63,249 nucleotides of DNA, taken from contig NW_014577666.1 of the NCBI RefSeq assembly GCF_000485595.1, positions 1,601 through 64,849 on the forward strand. The letters run 5' to 3'. A model generated the notes under the pieces. It worked only from the letters and a program-made list of their open reading frames with translations. It ran no database searches and was not told where the DNA came from. This document shows, in pieces, positions 1 to 12,900 of this stretch. The stretch comes from Priapulus caudatus (Eukaryota > Priapulida > Priapulimorpha > Priapulimorphida > Priapulidae). The first letter of the stretch is position 1, and each line of letters begins with the position of its first letter. The translations under genes and the position numbers were made by a program.

Positions 1-1370
1 TGTGTGCGCTTGCTCGCTCAGCAGAACGCGAAACGCTGGAAAACAAAATTTCGCGTTTTGCTCGGGTGTGTGCGTTGTGCTTTAGAACTGGTATGAAAGA
101 AATCGTGAGCGCCTGCATATACATTGCATAGGAACAGCGGTCAGCTATGTGCCGAACAACAGTTCAAATACGACAGTTACAAAATAACGTGCTACAAGTG
201 TGTGCGTCACCAGAACGTGGGTTACATTTTAACTCTCTGCTCATGCACGCCTGGCATAATCTGTGTAGGCTAGTCACTATAGCCGCGTTCACACGTAGCA
301 AGAAATCCGGTATTTAGCGTTCACACGAGGCAAAATGCGCGGTCCAAGAAATACGGTATCTAAACAGATCCGGTATTTGATGTAAGTACGCGGCTTCCCA
401 GACCCAGAATAATTTGCCGTGCTTGAGAAATACCAGATCTCTTGGACCGCGCATTTCCTCGTGTGAACGCTACACACGACCGGGCCGGACACCAGGGGCG
501 TAAATCCGGGGGGATGGGGGGATGCATCCCCCGCTCTTGAAAAAGAGAAGATAGCCTGTACAAATATCCCCCCTGAGATTCAAAAAAAAAAAAAAAAAAA
601 AGAAAGAAGGAAGAAGAAGAAAAAAGAAAGAAATGTGATTGTTTCAATTTCTGCCTTGACGCAGAAGTGATATTTACGGATTATTTAATTGAACACAATG
701 GGCCTTTAAGGGCGGCAGACCATGCAAATAAACTTTTTAAGAAAATATTTCCAGACTCACAAATAGCCAAAAAGTATGGTTGCAAACATACAAAAACACG
801 TGAAATTGTGAGAAATTGCAATTCTTACCTGTGTTTTAATACATGTATTATACACCTAACTGTGTGCGCTCTCTGAAAAGTCATGAAAAGTGTTTTGAAT
901 CCTAACTTGTAGGGTTGAGTCTAGGGTTGGGATAGTGTCATCAGACATGAGAATATGGCTCACAGTATGCCCTAGATTGCAGGAAAATGGCTTAAATATT
1001 TCAAAATTTTCGGGGAGGGGCATGCCCCCAGACCCCCCTAGCACTGGCTATAGTAAGGTTAATTTCGCCCCCCCTCCTGTCCATCAATTTCATTCCGCAT
1101 TTGGAGTTCACAGGGTTGGAGAAATTGGCATGTGCGTGCATGTACGTATGCATGTATAAACCCTGGATATAAAGTCCAGACCCCCCCACTGCTCGCGCAG
1201 AAAACGCATCTGAGGGGGTCTAATTTCAAAAATTTCTAAATTTTCCCAGACTCCCCCTTCGCGTGCTCGCTTCTGGTGCCCCCCCCCCCCATTTCAAAAT
1301 GGATTTGCGCGCCTGCCCTGCCGGACACACTAAATACTAAATACCGTATTTCTGAAGCCGCGTATTTTAT

Positions 1371-1423
1371 AGACTGGTCCGCGCTCGACAGTTCCAGTGG
1401 AACTGTCGAGCGCGGACCAGTCT
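1371..1423. repeat. 53-nt near-perfect palindrome of the TAGACTGGTNC family
   Basis: Two 26-base arms are exact inverted copies around one central G. The tip is AGACTGGTCCGCGCTCGACA. Relatives with longer loops are at 2004-2072, 2518-2578, 13314-13391 and 40450-40554. All begin TAGACTGGT and end ACCAGTCTA. Confidence 0.85.
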
Positions 1424-1495
1424 ACGTATTTTATCGGCAGTTGGTGCGCATTGCATTGTTTATTTCGCATTGTTNCAGAAGAGATACTACAAACA

Positions 1496-1740
1496 CCGCA
1501 GTCAAATCTTTCTAACAGACAGTCAACAAATCCATGTTTAACCCTCCTCTTGAGGTAGGGGGAGGGGGAGGGTAGGGGGAGGGGTGGGAGAGGGTGGGGG
1601 AGGGGGAAGGGGGAGGGTGGGGGAGGGGATTCTACTAGCAAAAGCAGTTCAGTCCTTTGTTGACAGTGGATAACCTTTTGACCCTCAAGAGGAGGGTTAA
1701 ACATGGATTTGTTCGACACTAACGACTTACTCTTNTGCAA
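1496..1740. repeat. Fragment of GCTCATCTGA-family element with G-rich tract
   Basis: It matches the middle of the elements at 7148 and 9088: the CCATGTTTAACCCTCCTCTTGAGG motif (given here only as landmarks CCATGTTTAACC and CCTCTTGAGG), then a run of GGGGAGGG repeats, then the AGCAAAAGCAGTTCA segment. The CCTCTTGAGG motif occurs in both orientations around the G-rich tract. It lies inside the foldback at 281-2808. Confidence 0.7.
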
Positions 1741-3080
1741 CACAAAAGTACGCTAAAAAAACAATATATATATCATATATATATAAAATAACTATATGCC
1801 GCGTTCACACGTAGCAAGAAGTCCGAGTATTTAGCGTTCACACGAGGCAAAATGCGCAGTCCAAGAAATACGGTATTTGATGTAAATACGCGGCTTACCC
1901 AGACCGCAATAATTTGCCGTGCTTGAGAAATGCGGATCTCTTGGACCGCGCATTTCCTCGTGTGAAGCGCTAAATACCAGATTTCTGAACAGCCGCGACT
2001 TTATAGACTGGTCCGCGCTCGGACAGTTCCAGTGTAACGCGAGTGGAACTGTCGAGGGCGCGGACCAGTCTACGTATTTTATCGGCAGTTGGTGCGCATT
2101 GCATTGTTATTTCGCATTGTTGCGCTGCATTGTTTAAAGCAGCTCCGACGCAGCTCGCAAATACCGTATTTCTGGAGCCGCGAATCAGCGTGTGAACGCG
2201 TCGTGCCGGCGTATTTGTCTCAGATTCGGTATTTCGCAAAATCTGGTATTTCAGAAATACGAGGTCTCGTGTGAACGAGGCCTATATATATACTTATGTG
2301 TCAGTAGCCTCGTTCCACACGAGACTCGTATTTATGAAATACTGGTATTTGTAGATACCGAATCTGAGATAAAAGCGGCCGAGCGTTCACACGCTGATTC
2401 GCGGCTCCAGAAATGACAGTATTTGCGAGCTGCGAGCTGCGATCGAGGCTGCTTTAAACAATCAAGCAACAATGCAAAATAAACAATGCAATGCGCACCA
2501 ACTGCCGATAAAATACGTAGACTGGTCCGCGCTCGACAGTTTCACTCGCGATTACACTGGAACTGTCGAGCAGTCTATAAAATACGCGGCTTCCGAAATC
2601 CGGTATTTAGCGTTCACACGAGGAAATGCGCGTCCAAGAAATCCGGTATTTCTCAAGCATGGCAATATTCGGTGCCGTCTGGAAGCCTCGTATTTACATG
2701 AAATACCGGATCTGTTTAGATACAGTAGATACCGTATTTCTTGGGCCTCGTATTTTGCCTCGTGTAAACGCTAAATACCGGATTTCTTGCTACGTGTGAA
2801 CGCGGCTAACAAGTGAAAGAGAGTAGAGAAAACATTAAGACTTTGGTAGTAAATATATTTCGTATTTATTTAGCATTATATTTTATTGAAACGCTCCAAG
2901 TGCCTGTGAAGACGGCTTGGAGTAAGTCTCGATTTTCATGCTTTTCATGCAACCTTCATAATTTTTTCCTAAACCGGACTTACTGGATTTCTGGTATTTC
3001 CTGTACATCCAACATTTCTCAATAAACACATATCACACAGTGTCATGTCATAAAATACTACAAAGTACTGTACACTATAC

Positions 3081-3188
3081 CAGGGATAGAAATAGGAGTC
3101 GCAGAAAAATGATCACCCCCCCTTTGTTTCACAAAATCGACCCCTGGAACTGTCAAATCCGCCGATTCGCGGAAAAATCTTATCCCTG
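3081..3188. mobile_element. Miniature hAT-like element
   Basis: Ends CAGGGATAGA and TATCCCTG form a short terminal inverted repeat of hAT type. The interior (CGATTTTGTGAAAC on one strand and CGCGGAAA on the other) matches the left end of the larger hAT-type element starting at 11652. There is no coding capacity, and I saw no clear target-site duplication. Confidence 0.55.
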
Positions 3189-3325
3189 AGTCAGTATGTA
3201 TGCGTGTACGTGTGCGTTTATGTGTGTGCGCGCCCGTGTGTGTAAATGTGGTATGTGCGCGCGCATGGCCGTATGTGTGTGCGTGCACGCGTGTGTGATG
3301 TGTGCGCGCGTGTGCAAATATTTAA
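3189..3325. repeat. TG/CG-rich simple repeat
   Basis: Imperfect alternating purine-pyrimidine repeat (TGTGTGCG, GTGCGCGC). It produces open frames on both strands that are low complexity and not genes. Confidence 0.8.
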
Positions 3326-3329
3326 CAAC

Positions 3330-5530
3330 GGAAGATGTAACCCTGGCCGCCGCCGTCCAGACTTTCAAGAAATTATATCTTCAAAACTACTCGATGCATT
3401 TTTCTTTTCTTTTTTAAGAATTTGACTTATTATTGATGCTTCTAACCAGAATGATATTTTTACAAATATCTAAATAAGTCAAATTGTACTATGAAATCAC
3501 CCAATTTCCCTTTTTGTGTGTGAAAAATTGCATGTCATTTCAAGGTAAAATTTTTAGATTTTATATATATTTAGATACAATTTTTTTTAAACAAATATTT
3601 GTATATGACTCGAGTCTAAATATCAGTAATTTTCGTTTACTGTAAATACATCCTCAAATAAAAGCGAGAGATAAATGGTTAAACCGCCATCCTCAACACC
3701 ACTCGAACCCATCTGGAGGACGGATAATAGCTAGTATACTATATATTGGCTGAATTTATACAGCAATATAACTTTGTATAAATCGTATAAATGTTGCCAT
3801 TATTGTTATGTTATGTACATATTGTATACATAGTATAAGTTACGTTTTTATGTATGCAATGAGAAAAACCAAAACAAACATGTGCATTACGTTAGCAATT
3901 TTTCTCTGACGTATACCCTGGCACGGGTGACTTCCATTTATACATATTAGTGCATACAAATACATTTATTGAACGACCACGTTATGTCCTCTCTTCGTTC
4001 CATCCTTATGTCCTCTCTTCATTCCTCGCAGTACCGGGCCCTGCTTACGCGTACGCAAGCAAAATAAAAAGGAAGAGCTGATGGCGCAAGATTCTAGAAC
4101 ACAATATACGCGTTCCATGGATATGCCAAAACTCTTCTAAAACATCTCACGACGTCACGCAAACCATGCGGGCAAATCGAGGCAGCCTCGCATGTAACAA
4201 GGACCAGCAGTCGGTTGCCAGAACGCAGCATGACTACGGGCTACAAAGAAATCTCGCCGATCTATTGGCCGTCTACTGTGACTCACTACGATTAGAGTAT
4301 ATCATCTATATGAAGCGAATCCCGACTACGAGTGACTTTCTCTTCTTACCACTTACCCATTACCAGTGACACACTGCGGACACGAATCGCCGAGAGATGG
4401 CGATAAATACAGCACATCTAATTTGGCACTACTTATTATTTGTATTACACAGCCGTCGCAAATGACGGTATAACGAAGACATTAGTAGTAAATATATTAC
4501 AGTACTAAATTACCTCGGCTTCGGATATAAGACAAATTTATCGTTTTCAATACATTTATGTACACAATACATATTATTAAAGGATGACATGTTAATTTTT
4601 ATATGGCAACAAAATCCAACACGAGAAATGTTTCAACAAATTACATTTAAACCTGTACATACGTGCAATTTTCACTGCACTCAAGAATATATCTAATACG
4701 TTTTTAAAAGTTGAAATCTATGCGAAATTATGTACGTTCTTTGAGTATATTTCACATTTAACCACGCCAAATACTAAGTTTAATCAGATGGAAATAGCGA
4801 AAACCTGTCGTTTCTGTGCTACACTTCGATAACTATAATGTAGTGTATTACAGTTGTTGACATGTAATGTGAAAGTAAACAGTGGTAGTGCGAGCATTGT
4901 ACAATGGAACATCTCAATTACCCGTTAGCCGTTACAGACAACAGTCGATATAACTGTATCTATAAAAAGCTCATTAAACGACAATACATAACTTGCTTTA
5001 CTATGCAATTAAACTGATGTTGCCAGAACAAGAAGGTACAAAAGCTGTCACTCTGTAAGTTATCAGTTCTATGCCACTGATCTAGAAAAAATTATAAGAA
5101 AATGTCACTGCCCTGTCCATTTATGCGTGACGTACAAATACGAATAACAAAGTTAGCTACAAATATCAGTATAGTAGCTACTAATCACAGTGTTAAACAG
5201 CCACTCCACACATATCAACTTAGAAAGCGCATTGAATCAATGCATGACAACCGAAGAATGCATTTTCATCAATTTTTTTTTCCGAATTTTGATTACAATA
5301 TTGATTTGTGAATCGAGGACGAAAGGGGGTGGGGGATGAACAGCTTCCTGCTGCATACATACTACTCATACCAGAACACAAATGTCTTTTTTTGTTCAAC
5401 AAATACACTACAGGCCACAATGTATAAAATGTTTTTATGGGTTGCCGAGATCTGGCCAAGGAACATTGTCTGGACCTGCCCCATGATTCCCGACGTAAAA
5501 GTGTGAACCCGTGTAAATTAATATTTTTCC
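3330..5530. other. AT-rich intergenic stretch, nothing recognised
   Basis: No exon with protein similarity, no long repeat and no RNA gene was recognised in about 2.2 kb. The short open frames here (for example 4166-4369 and 5102-5311) show no domain or splice context. Confidence 0.5.
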
Positions 5531-5556
5531 TTAATGACCATATACCCAGGGGGAAT

Positions 5557-5692
5557 TGTCAGAAACGTCCTAAATAGTCATCACTGTCATAAACCTAAAA
5601 TTTCATAACTTTTGCACAACACCTCGTTCCAAAAGTTATGGCATTTTAGATTAATGATGTCCCAACTATTTACAATGTTCCTGACAAAAAAC
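5557..5692. repeat. Imperfect inverted repeat
   Basis: Arms of about 55 bases (left GTCAGAAACGTCCTAAATAG; right CTATTTACAATGTTCCTGAC) can fold back. The loop holds a matched AACTTTTG/CAAAAGTT pair. It is probably a decayed miniature element. Confidence 0.5.
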
Positions 5693-5776
5693 TGATTCCC
5701 ATGAATAAAAATTGTGTCACTTCATATAGATTCTATCAATATGACAAGAGGATTCCAATAACTTCAATACCAATCC

Positions 5777-6226
5777 CGGGGGGGCACTCCCATTGTTAAG
5801 GGTACTGGGGACGTGCCGCTGGACAGGGTACATTTTCCGAACATCATTATTGGCACAGGGTATATTTTCTGAATATCATTATTGGCACAGGGTTATCTAG
5901 ATAACCACCCGTCAAGCTGATATTGGCCTAATATTGGCCCAATATCACCAGGCCAATATTGGTTCAATATAGGCAGATGGTCCAATATCGACCCAATATT
6001 GGCAAAACAATATTGAGGCCGATATTGGACCAATATCTGCCTATATTGACAGGACAGGACATAACCGAAGTGTGCAATATTGCAACAGGGTATACTTTTT
6101 AGTGCAGTATATTTGGACAGGGTGTATTTTAGGGCGCAAAGCGGTTTGCGACAGGGTCAGGTTTTCAAGTTCCCCGAGGCACCCCCTTACCCAGTTCCGA
6201 GGCGAGCGCCCCCCCCCACCGGGATA
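5777..6226. mobile_element. CCCGGGGG-ended element with CCAATATTGG cluster
   Basis: The left end ATCCCGGGGGGGCACTC and the right end GAGCGCCCCCCCCCACCGG are inverted copies. The same termini bound the element at 32983-33793. Inside, a GGCACAGGGTATATTTTC-like unit repeats, and about 5918-6050 contains several near-palindromes built on CCAATATTGG. No transposase frame is seen. Confidence 0.55.
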
Positions 6227-6667
6227 CCAAAGCAGTCTTGCATGCAGGCCAATGCATGAAATGAAAATGAAAACAAGTAAATTATTCAGAACAGTTTATA
6301 AGACATCATTATATACACATCAATATACATATGTAGGACGATACTGTACATACTATTATAGTAGCATATTTTGGGTTCAAATCCCACTCCTTACTATTGA
6401 TGTATATTGGAGCCGAGTTTGACGTTTGCTGTTGTCATGTGCTGCCACTTTATAGAAAATTGTGAAAACTGCTCATGCTCATAAAACTATCATTAGATTC
6501 ATACCAGATGCTCAGTTGAACGCTCCAATAAAGGATTTATAAAGAATATTTTCAACATTTTTTGGTTCCACTATGTACGATGCACATTTGTCATTGCGAA
6601 AACCTTTATGCAAAAGCAACATACACTAAAACCTGACTAAATCAATAAGCTGTCTAGAAGTTGAGCC

Positions 6668-6673
6668 TTTATT
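6668..6673 (-). promoter_or_regulatory. Candidate polyadenylation signal for USF
   Basis: AATAAA on the minus strand, about 260 bases past the USF stop codon. This is a plausible 3'-UTR length, but other AT-rich hexamers occur nearby. Confidence 0.4.
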
Positions 6674-6775
6674 CAACATCTCCATTTCACTTAACTGCTT
6701 GGAGACGCAACCTCTAAAAATGTCCTGTTTCTACCGACTTGGTCAGTGTCTGATGGTCCCAGACTAGTCTCAGTG

Positions 6776-6955
6776 ATGGGCTTAGACCAGCTTTTCCCAC
6801 AATACCACAGGCAGTAACAGTGATGGGCCCAGACCAGTTTACACAGTAACTGTTATGGGCTCAAGCCAGCTTACATAGTAGCAACTAAGGCCCAGACCAG
6901 TTTACATTGCAACAGTCATGAGCCCACACCAGCTCATGTAGTACCAGTGATATCG
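6776..6955. repeat. About 32-bp minisatellite overlapping the USF stop codon
   Basis: Four to five degenerate units of the form GATGGGCCCAGACCAGTTTA with a CAGTAACAGT tail; unit starts lie near 6776, 6822, 6854, 6886 and 6917. The last unit covers the final USF codons and the TGA at 6934-6936, so the array sits across the end of the coding region and the 3' UTR. Confidence 0.7.
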
Positions 6956-9900
6956 GATGCAGGAAGGATGCAGTGTTGCTGCAGCTGGGCCCTCAACACT
7001 GCATTCTCATTCTTTAACTCTTCATACTGTGTCCTCATTAGCTCGAGATCAACCTGAAAGATCAAGAATTAAACTACAGGTCACTGCTATTTCGTGGCAT
7101 TCAGGAATTGTAATGTAAGCAGCAGGTGATGGCAATACTTAGAGAGAACAAGTGCCGCATAGCGACAGCGCTCATCTAACGTCTACTGCGGTGACTCTGT
7201 GGTGGAGTGGTGGGATTCTAGTAAACCCTGTTAGTCCCAAATGTGTTCACATACACGACGAAATAGTGGAATGCACAGAGATGGTATCAGGAACCTTCTC
7301 AAAAAGAATGTTCGTTGGGCTCGTTATGAAAGTTGCCACGAGATGGGTGTAGTTTAGTGTCCTTCAGATTAAAGATGGCAAGCCCTGCCCGATCAATTCC
7401 GTAGTAGCAACAACTATTTGCAAGACAGACATCTAAGGTAAGCACTCATCCATTTACCTACGCAAGCCTACAGGCTGCAATTGCAATAGAGAGTGCCACT
7501 GTCAACCAATTAATGTGCAAGGCAAAAACTGCCCAAGCAAGCATGCACGCGCCACTGGGCAGTGGCATAGTGCACTGTAACATCTGACAGTACGAATGAC
7601 ACAGAAATTATAACGATTTAGGAATATACACCTCTTAACCAAAAATTCTAGCTTTTTTGAAATTTCACTGTGACATTGTAGCCTCATACAATCCCAGGCC
7701 ATGTATAGATTCTACCTAGCAAACCGGCAGTCAAATTCTTTCTAACAGACAGTCAACAAATCCATGTTTAACCCTCCTCTTGAGGTATGGGGGAGGGGGA
7801 GGGTAGGGGAGGGGTGTGGGGGAAGGGGTGGGGAGGGGGTGGGGAGGGGAAGGGGGAGGGTGGGGGGGCAGGGGGCTCCTAATAGGCAAAAGCAGTTCAC
7901 TCCTTTGTTAACAGTCAACAAACTTCCATGTTTAACCTCCTCTTGAGGGTCAAAAGGTTATCCGACACTTACTCCTTCGCATGTAAGTCAAGAAGGGACA
8001 TTTCATGGTCCTTTCAATAAAGCCATAAAAATGCTAGGTCACCGCTGAACAAAAAAGTTTTCAATCGCTCGTCAGACCATGTCCTCAGAAAATGTCTAAA
8101 ATCTGCCCTGTGCCCATTGACCTTTGACCTGTGACCTCCAATTTCGGCACAGTGATGGCTTTTCCTACCATGATGCTATACACTGACTATCACGAGCCTA
8201 GTCGAGCCGTTTAGATTTGTGCCGCAATTCTGCATTTCTCCCAATACCTTAAGTTAAGGAGTGAATGTTCCCTTCTTTTTTACACCTCTTGACCTTTGAC
8301 CTTTGACCCCAGCTTCGACAGCCACAATCGTTTTGACGATCCCCCAATGTGCCGAATATCGTGACCGTACGTCGAGCGGTTAAGATTTGTGCCCAACTGT
8401 TGACGCCCGGGACGGACGGACGCACGGACGGACGCACGGACGACCACGGACGATCAAGGCGATTCTACAAGCTGCATCTGACTATTGTCAGATGAGGCTA
8501 AAAATCCTGGATTATTTGAATGCACGCTGCTGGGAACTTAATCATTCTTAAGCAGTTAACTGATCCTAGTGATAAAATGTGGTATAAACTATGTCGTGAA
8601 TATAGTTTAACCTGCAAGCGCTCTGTTTCCTTCAGTCCTTCTCCGCATCCGCAGCATTAGTTGGCTCTTAACTCTTTCGATGTAATCAACGTCTTTGCAA
8701 GAATGCCTCCTTTGCTCTGAAATTTACACCAAATAACAAAAAAATAAATATTTTTTTTATCAGCCATAGCAAGTTATGGAATTTTCAAAGATTAATTGAA
8801 GTTAGGACACAAGTAAACTCAAAATTCAATGCTCCTTGAACTGCTATAGGAGAGAAATCCTACTGTAAGGCTTACAAATATACTGCATGTGAGAAACGAG
8901 ATGTCACTTTTCTAAATTTATTTGTAGTAGTTAAACTTCATAAATAAACAGGATTCAAAATAGTTTTACTTGCCTAAAAGATACCAAAACTCCGATTTTA
9001 ACATTAGTGTATCATCAATGCTTAGCTATGATTTATAGCAACTCATACAGTTCTATAACAAGAAATTATTTTTTAAATGCTATTTGAACAAGTGCCGCAT
9101 AGCGACAGCGCTCATCTAACGTCTACTGCGGTGACTCTGTGGTGGAGTGGTGGGATTCTAGTAAACCCTGTTAGTCCCAAATGTGTTCACATACACGCGA
9201 AATAGTGGAATGCACAGAGATGGTATCAGGAAACCTTCTCAAAAGAATGTTCGTTGGGATCGTTATGAAAGTTGCCACAAGATGGCGTGTACGTTTAAGT
9301 GTCTTCAGATTAAAGATGGAAGCTCCCATCATTCGTAGTAGCAACAACTATTTGCAAGACAGAATCTAGGTAAGCACTCATCATTTTACCTACGCAAGCC
9401 TACAGGCTGCAAATTGCAATAGAGAGCTGCCACCTGTAACCAATTAATGCAGGCAAAAACTGCCCCAACACATGCACAGCCACTGGCAGTGGCATACGTG
9501 ACATGTAACATACTGACAGTACAGAATGACATAGAAATTATACGATTTAAGGAATATACACCTTCTTTAACGCAAATTTAGCTTTTGAAATTTCACTGTG
9601 ACATTGTAGGCCTCATACATCCGAGCATGTATAGATTCTACTAGCAAACCCGGCAGTCAAATTATTTCTAACAGACAGTCAACAATCCATGTTTAACTCC
9701 TCCTCTTGAGGTAGGGGAGGGGAGGGTAGGAGGAGGGTGGGGGAAGGGTTGGGGGAGGGGGAAGGGGAGGGTGGGGGGAGGGGGGCTCTAATAGCAAAAG
9801 CAGTTTCACTCCTTTGTTACGCAGTCCACAAATCGCATTGTTTAACCCTCTCTTGAGGGTCAAAAGGTTATCCGACACTTACTCTTCGGCATTTCAGCAG

Positions 9901-12900
9901 AAGGGACATTTCATGTCCTTTCAATAAAGCCATAAAAATGCTAGGTCACCGCTGAAACAAAAAAGTTTTTCAAATCGCTCCGTCAGACCATGTCCTCAGA
10001 AAATGTCTAAAATCTGCCCTGTTGCCCATTGACCTTTGACCCTGTGACCTCCAATTTCGGCACAGTGGATGGCTTTTTCCTACCATGATGCTATACACTG
10101 ACTATCACGGAGCCTAGGTCGAGCCGTTTAGATTTGTGCCGCAATTCTGCATTTCCTCCCTATACGTTAAGTTAAGGAGTGAATGTTCCCCTTCTTTACA
10201 CCTCTTGACCTTTGACCTTTGACCCCCAGCTTCGACAGCCCAACTCGTTTTGACGATCCCGGCCCCAATGTGCCGAATATCGTGACCGTCGTCTGAGGTT
10301 AAGATTTGTGCCCAACTGTTGACGCCCGGACGGACGGACGCACGGACGATCGTGCGATTCTACAAGCTGCATCTGACTATGTCAGATGAGCTAAAAAGTC
10401 TCAATTCGTTAACTTTTCCATTCGTTAGGGACACCAAATGCTCATTTAGCACAAAATGTTCATGTTGCCATGTATGAGAAAGCAAGAAAAACTTGTTGCA
10501 TGTTGCAGTTGCCCTTATTGCTTGCAAACATTAAGTAGTGAGGATTTTCCATTGGTTTAGTGTTAGTTTAACATTTACAATGAATTCTGTTACAATAAAA
10601 GTTGAATCGACCAAATAAGCTCGAACCCAAAAGTAATTTGGTGTTGACTAAATAACTATTGCACACGACACCTGCTTCGCATGCATGCATACACAAGCCT
10701 GTATTCAGGTGGGTACTCAACACTATCCAAAAGCTGTAATGACAAGTTGGAAGAAGTGCTGGAGAGTCAGCTGGTGGTAGCTTCATGCGAACTGCCTGCC
10801 AGGAGCTATCGTGTTGAAAAACCTGTGGTGCTTGAGCACATCCGAAAGTTTCCAGCATACATGTGCCCCTTTACACAAACTAGTGTTTTTAACATATAAT
10901 GAAATTAAATTCCCTTTATCAAACACAACAATTGAGCATTAAACAACGTAACCAAATGTGTACTTTCAACAGCAAGTACCACAATATGTATGTAAACTCG
11001 AGTTATGGTACCCTTTAGCAAATATCATTTCATATGTTTGAGATAATAACTAGTAGAAAAGAAGTATTATGTTGGTATGCAATACGTACATTACCTACCT
11101 GTCCCTGCTTACTGTGGTCCTGCTCACAGTCAGGAACAATCTTGGACAGCGCTAGGACCCAGTTGTTGATTTTATCTCGTCGTCGTCGTTCGACTGGGAA
11201 AGCAAAGATAAACGTGCGTGTGAACTACAAACCCAGTGCCTGAAATGGACGGTTGCCCACTCGCCACAGGCGACCAATGTCTAGCTCGGGCGACCGAAAA
11301 TTGCACAAGTCAAGTAGTCACTCGCCCCCCAAAAAAAGTTTGGGCGACTGCCAATATTTCAACACATAAACAAATTTACTGATATGTTTGAGTTGTTCTT
11401 TGTTTACTAACTAATCATAATCCTAAACCGAAGTCCACGGTAGGATACAATCAGACCAAGCTCGCGCATTTTCGTTCCGACCGAGCTTGCTGACTGCGGG
11501 GTAGACTGGTAGTCTTCGACTCTCCCGCTACACTGCAAACGTACATGTCTAGATGCGTTGTCTGGCTAGGTTGATACAATGTATAACATCACATTTATGT
11601 ACATGTAATGCTGACCTGAGCCCACCCTGATCGACTACGCTTGCTTATACGCAGAGATGAGAATTTTCTGCGGATCCGCGGAAATCGGCGGATTTCACAG
11701 TCCCAGGGTCGATTTTGTGAAACGTCTAAATCAGCTGAGAGAAAATTTTAGGGGGGTTAGAATGTACAAATTTTCATTTTACAGTCCAACCTTCATTCAA
11801 TATAGACACGGCTTAGTTCACTGTTTGAGATTGTCAGACGTTGGCCAGTGTGTGCATTTATTTGACGCTGCAAGTGTGTGTGTATGTGTGCCGCGCGTGT
11901 TACGCAGGCCGTATATAGTACGCGATCAATCGATCGTGTACATCAAAAGCCGCCGCGTCACTCGTGGCCTTGAAACTTGTTTTATGAAGTAGCCGGCCCA
12001 AGCTCTGCGACTGTTTCACGTGGTAGAAAACGTAGGTACGAACTGTTTCCCTTCTCGCCAACGAAGTTCTGTTTATAATACATATTACATATATACATAA
12101 CCATAAAAGGTGGTGTCGCGAGCTGCCTTTTTCGGTGACCTTTGAAAACGATAAAAAAATTAATGTCGCGCGATCGCGCCCTAGCTCCTAGGGTGTTAGG
12201 AATATTATATCGTGCGCGCAAGGGAGGATTTTTCGGCAACCTTTGGCGTAGCAAATATAGCGTTTCCTTTCCTGATGTCTGATCACTGTAAGGCTCACAG
12301 ACTTGCCTTGGCAGCAGGACAAGCTGCTAAAGTTGTTCAATATGATAAAATGTCTACTGTAGTGACCAGAAACAAATTTGAAACTGCCTGGACAATGAAC
12401 ATTTTATATTATATAAAGGTTAGCCTTTGGGACAGTGTGGAAGTGTACATTAAAATAATTTTGTTTGCAGAATGTAAGTAAATTTTTGTATTGATTATTA
12501 ATTCTAGTGTTATGATAATGACAGTGCAAGATATACTCCCTGCAGTGTACTGTAATATGCTCTGTAACAATTCTGTTCTGTATGTGTCTCCTAATGCAAT
12601 TTTATGCCTTGTAAGTTGTGAAAATTCAAAAACTTCCTGAACCCCCTGACCAGGCTTTGCCCTGGACCTGACTGCCCCCCCCCCCCGCCGCTGGACCCCG
12701 GCTATTTTCAGCTGAAAACACAAATTGTCATTCCCATCCCTGTATACGCATGTATGCTATTCCCGCTGTATAACGCTAGTGTGGCATAGTAATGGATACA
12801 TTATGCTAGCAGTGAGACCGGTGAGAATCACGGTGCCTAGCTGAGCCCGCTCAGATCGCGCGCACTCGCTCTATGCGCACTCGCTCAGATGCGCTGCTGT

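Larger units (their letters stand above)
281..2808. repeat. Nested foldback complex with GTTCACACG-rich termini
   Basis: The left end (282-408) and the right end (about 2680-2808) are long imperfect inverted repeats. Both outer tips read GCCGCGTTCACACGTAGC, followed by AAGAAATCCGGTATTT. Further copies of the same terminal sequence start near 1797 and 2290, so several related foldbacks appear nested or tandem. Non-family DNA (about 500-1330) and a G-rich fragment (1496-1740) are inserted. No transposase is seen. A lone right-end fragment of the same family is at 19503-19565. Single Ns at 1475 and 1735 show imperfect assembly here. Confidence 0.75.

Noticed and set aside
10568-10899. Possible USF exon on the minus strand or a separate gene on the plus strand
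   Set aside because: Neither translation resembles USF helix 2 or another family; the true exon was found at 8612-8716.
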